Source of the DNA: Moraxella lacunata
GTDB taxonomy: Bacteria; Pseudomonadota; Gammaproteobacteria; Pseudomonadales; Moraxellaceae
Direction: 5' to 3'
DNA: 7,909 bases
NCBI RefSeq assembly: GCF_002027545.1
Contig: NZ_MXAN01000115.1
Span: forward strand, 1 to 7,909
In this document: in pieces, positions 6,042 to 7,909 of the stretch
Numbering within the stretch: the first letter of the stretch is position 1
Layout of the letters: each line of letters starts with the position of its first letter
The notes under the pieces: generated by a model
Databases searched by the model: none
Seen by the model: the letters and a program-made list of their open reading frames with translations, nothing else
Told to the model about the DNA's origin: nothing
Translations under genes and position numbers: made by a program

Positions 6042-7762
6042 ATGAAAAATAACATAAAAACATCACGTGTGTTCATGCTAAGCACGCTTGCCTTGTTCAT
6101 GACTGCGTGTAGTACCATTCCCAAAAATCACAAAGTGTACTGGCTCAGCCAAAAGTGCCTGTAGAGTTGCCTTATGAAGTGCTTGATGCCAACACAACCA
6201 TCAGCACGCCTGAGGCACCAAGTTTGGCAGGCGTGCGTTGGCAGGATTTTTATGCCGACCCTAAATTAAAAGCCTTGATTGAAATGGGTCTGACTCACAA
6301 TAAAAACTTACAATCAGCCATCTTGGCGGTGCAAAGTGCCAGGGCTCAGTATCAGATCACCAATGCCAATGCCTACCCCAATATTGGCGTATCAGGTGGG
6401 GCAACTCGTGGGGCAGATGCTCGTGATAGAAATCCTAGCACCAATTATAATGTTGGACTTGCCCTGTCAAGTTATGAGCTTGATTTGTGGGGTCGGGTTG
6501 CTAGTGCCAAAGAAGCGGCACTACATGACTATCTGGCACAAAATTCCGCCAAAGACGCCGCTCAAATTTCTATCATTTCAGCAATCGCCCAAGGCTATGT
6601 CAATCTTAGTTATGCCATGGCACAACGTCAGCTCGCCCTAGAAACGTTAAAAACCCGTGAGCATTCGCTATTCATTAACAATAAGCGTTTTGAGGCGGGC
6701 ATTGATGCCAAATCAACCAGTCTGCAAGCCGAAGCGTCGCTAGAATCTGCCAAATTGGCAGTCTATCAGGCAGATACTAATATCTTAAAAGCAAAAAATG
6801 CCTTGCAGTTATTATTGGGAGCCCCGATACCTGTGGAGCTATTGCCTGATTTAGGGGTAAATAATATCACCACGCAAAGTCTATTTAGTACGGGTCTGCC
6901 CAGTGAGCTGTTATACTATCGTCCTGACATCGTCCAAGCCGAACATCGCCTAAAAGCAGCAGGAGCGAACATCAATGTGGCTCGTGCTGCCTATTTTCCT
7001 AGCATTAGACTGTCAAGCAACATCGGCTATGGCTCCACTGATTTGGGGGATTTATTCAAGTCAGGGGCGTTTAGTTGGTCGGTAGGTCCATCTATTAGCT
7101 TGCCAATCTTTGATGCAGGATATAGACGTGCTAATTATGAAATGGCACAAATTGCCCAAAAAAGTGCGTTAGTGAGCTATGAAAAAGCCATTCAAACAGC
7201 ATTTAAAGAAGTCTCTGATGTGCTTGCTACCCGTGCCACTATGGAGTATCAGCTTAACTCGCAGTATAAACTACAAAAGAATTATCAAGAGACCTATAAC
7301 ATCGCTCACGCACGCTTTCGTTCGGGGCTTGATAATTATCTTAATGTGTTAGATGCGGAGCGTTCGCTTTTTGCCAATCAGCAAAGTATTTTGAACTTGG
7401 AATTACAAAAAATTCTAAGTCAGATTGAGCTGTATCAAGTGTTGGGCGGGGGAGCAACGCTCTCGGCTGAGCAGATCACAAACTTTAACAAACAGCGTGA
7501 GGCCATGCAGACGGCGAGTCTTGCTACCGATGAGCAGATGGCAAATGCCCAAATCAAAGGGGTTAATACTGTCACTAGCCCAGAGCTTGTACAGCTTGAG
7601 CCTAATAACATCAGCGTGGTAGAGCCATCGAATGTCGATGGTGTGGCAACAAAGCTTGCCACAACCAATGATGCACAGGCGACTACCATGCCTGCCACTG
7701 GCTCATCAACAACTGCCATCACACCTGCCGATGAGAGTGAACCTGAGCAAGTAACCCCTTGA
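6042..7762 (+). CDS. oprM: Outer membrane factor lipoprotein of RND pump, OprM/NodT type, disrupted by a one-base frameshift
   Basis: This gene encodes the trimeric outer-membrane channel that completes the pump. ATG 6042, 5 nt after GAGAG (6032-6036), starts a lipoprotein signal peptide (LSTLALFMTAC, Cys at residue 23), but this frame stops at TAG 6162. The mature protein is in the -1 frame, open from 6113 (after TAG 6110) to 7762. With one base restored the product would be about 573 aa. Family marks in corrected numbering are DLWGRV near 148-153, YYRPDIVQAEHRLKAAGANI near 292-311, LPIFDAGYRR near 354-363, and SGLDNYLNVLDAERSL near 429-444. Two repeated alpha/beta OEP halves are evident. 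The usual family end, YQVLGGG, is near 470; about 100 further residues form a T/A/P/E-rich tail. If translation began only at GTG 6155, the 535-aa product would lack an export signal, and no RBS is seen there. The gene is therefore broken, slippage-variable, or affected by a read error. The sequence gives strong support for the family, and the state of the gene is uncertain. Confidence 0.9.
6123..6127 (+). other. Five-A run, likely site of the oprM frameshift
   Basis: Only within 6113-6161 are both frames open, so the lost base must lie there. The five-A run in CCCAAAAATCA is the longest homopolymer in that interval. With six A the join reads CSTIPKKSQSVLAQPKVPVEL, a smooth passage from lipobox to mature domain. 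The alternative is the four-A run at 6151-6154, which gives a less typical YWLSQK junction. The site does not form a good canonical -1 slippery heptamer, so programmed frameshifting is less likely than mutation or read error. Confidence 0.6.
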
Positions 7763-7773
7763 TTTTGCCATCA

Positions 7774-7813
7774 AAAAGTCCGCAATCTGTGTTAGGTTGC
7801 GGACTTTTGTTTT
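7774..7813 (+). terminator. Rho-independent terminator of the acrA-acrB-oprM operon
   Basis: Perfect 12-bp arms (AAAAGTCCGCAA at 7774-7785 and its complement at 7797-7808) with an 11-nt loop are followed by TTTT-G-TTTT (7805-7813). It lies 11 nt after the oprM stop codon, ending the rightward operon. The A-run on the left arm gives a T-tail on the other strand too, so it could be bidirectional. Confidence 0.9.
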
Positions 7814-7874
7814 GTCATAAAGTAAGCAATGGAATGAAAAATGTTATTAAAAGATGCTGTTTAAACATGGCTTT

Positions 7875-7909
7875 TAGGGCATGCCCGCTTACGTTTTTTC
7901 CTTGAAAAA
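7875..7909. repeat. MITE-like repeat, copy 3, partial at window edge
   Basis: TAGGGCATGCCCGC (7875-7888) resembles the repeat left end, with GGGCATGCCC now a perfect 10-bp palindrome. It is followed at once by TACGTTTTTTCCTTGAAAAA (7890-7909), identical over 20 nt to 212-231 of copy 1. In copy 1 that block lies about 130 nt inside the element, so copy 3 is either an internally shortened form or a related subfamily. The element runs off the right edge, so its other end cannot be seen. Confidence 0.6.

Noticed and set aside
6117..6130. Programmed -1 ribosomal frameshifting at CCCAAAAAT
   Set aside because: The codons CCC-AAA-AAT do not give a standard X-XXY-YYZ heptamer, no clear stimulatory structure follows, and a five-A run is short for transcriptional slippage.
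6155..7762. GTG 6155 as the true start of the outer membrane factor
   Set aside because: There is no RBS, and the product would lack a signal peptide, while a proper RBS, ATG and lipoprotein signal lie upstream at 6042 in another frame. Frameshift is the better explanation.

Overview
The window looks like a chromosomal segment of a gammaproteobacterium of the Moraxellaceae, most likely Moraxella. The evidence is an AT-rich intergenic background, pump proteins that read as close relatives of AcrA, AcrB and OprM, and a Cys-Leu tRNA pair in the order of the E. coli glyW-cysT-leuZ cluster. The genus call is an inference; no marker gene is present to prove it.

Layout. Positions 1-78 hold no gene I can support. 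Positions 79-283 are a non-coding repeat with 15-bp inverted ends (copy 1). A rightward intrinsic terminator (295-330) probably belongs to a gene off the left edge. Positions 331-550 contain only tiny ORFs and one imperfect inverted repeat. A leftward tRNA unit follows: promoter (811-838), tRNA-Cys(GCA) at 703-776, a hairpin spacer, tRNA-Leu(UAA) at 593-679, and an intrinsic terminator (551-585). The stretch 840-1150 is AT-rich and holds tRNA promoter flanking sequence, two tandem hairpins and weak rightward promoter candidates. An inverted and diverged second repeat copy (1151-1296) ends 21 bases before the pump operon.

The pump operon runs rightward. It comprises acrA (1318-2796, periplasmic adaptor lipoprotein), acrB (2806-5952, RND proton/drug antiporter) and an oprM-type outer membrane factor gene (6042-7762), and it closes with a strong terminator (7774-7813). 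Together they would make a tripartite efflux pump: AcrB takes substrates from the periplasm and inner membrane, AcrA bridges, and the outer membrane channel expels. A third, partial repeat copy starts at 7875 and runs off the right edge.

The most notable point is that the outer membrane factor gene is out of frame as given. Its lipoprotein signal peptide (from ATG 6042) and its mature domain (open from 6113 to 7762) lie in different frames. One missing base, most simply in the five-A run at 6123-6127, explains the break. It may be a real inactivating mutation, slippage-based variation or a sequencing error. Other points are the repeat family around and inside the operon, a long stem-loop between acrB and oprM, and low-complexity C-terminal tails on both the adaptor and the channel. 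I found no sign of a wholly new system.
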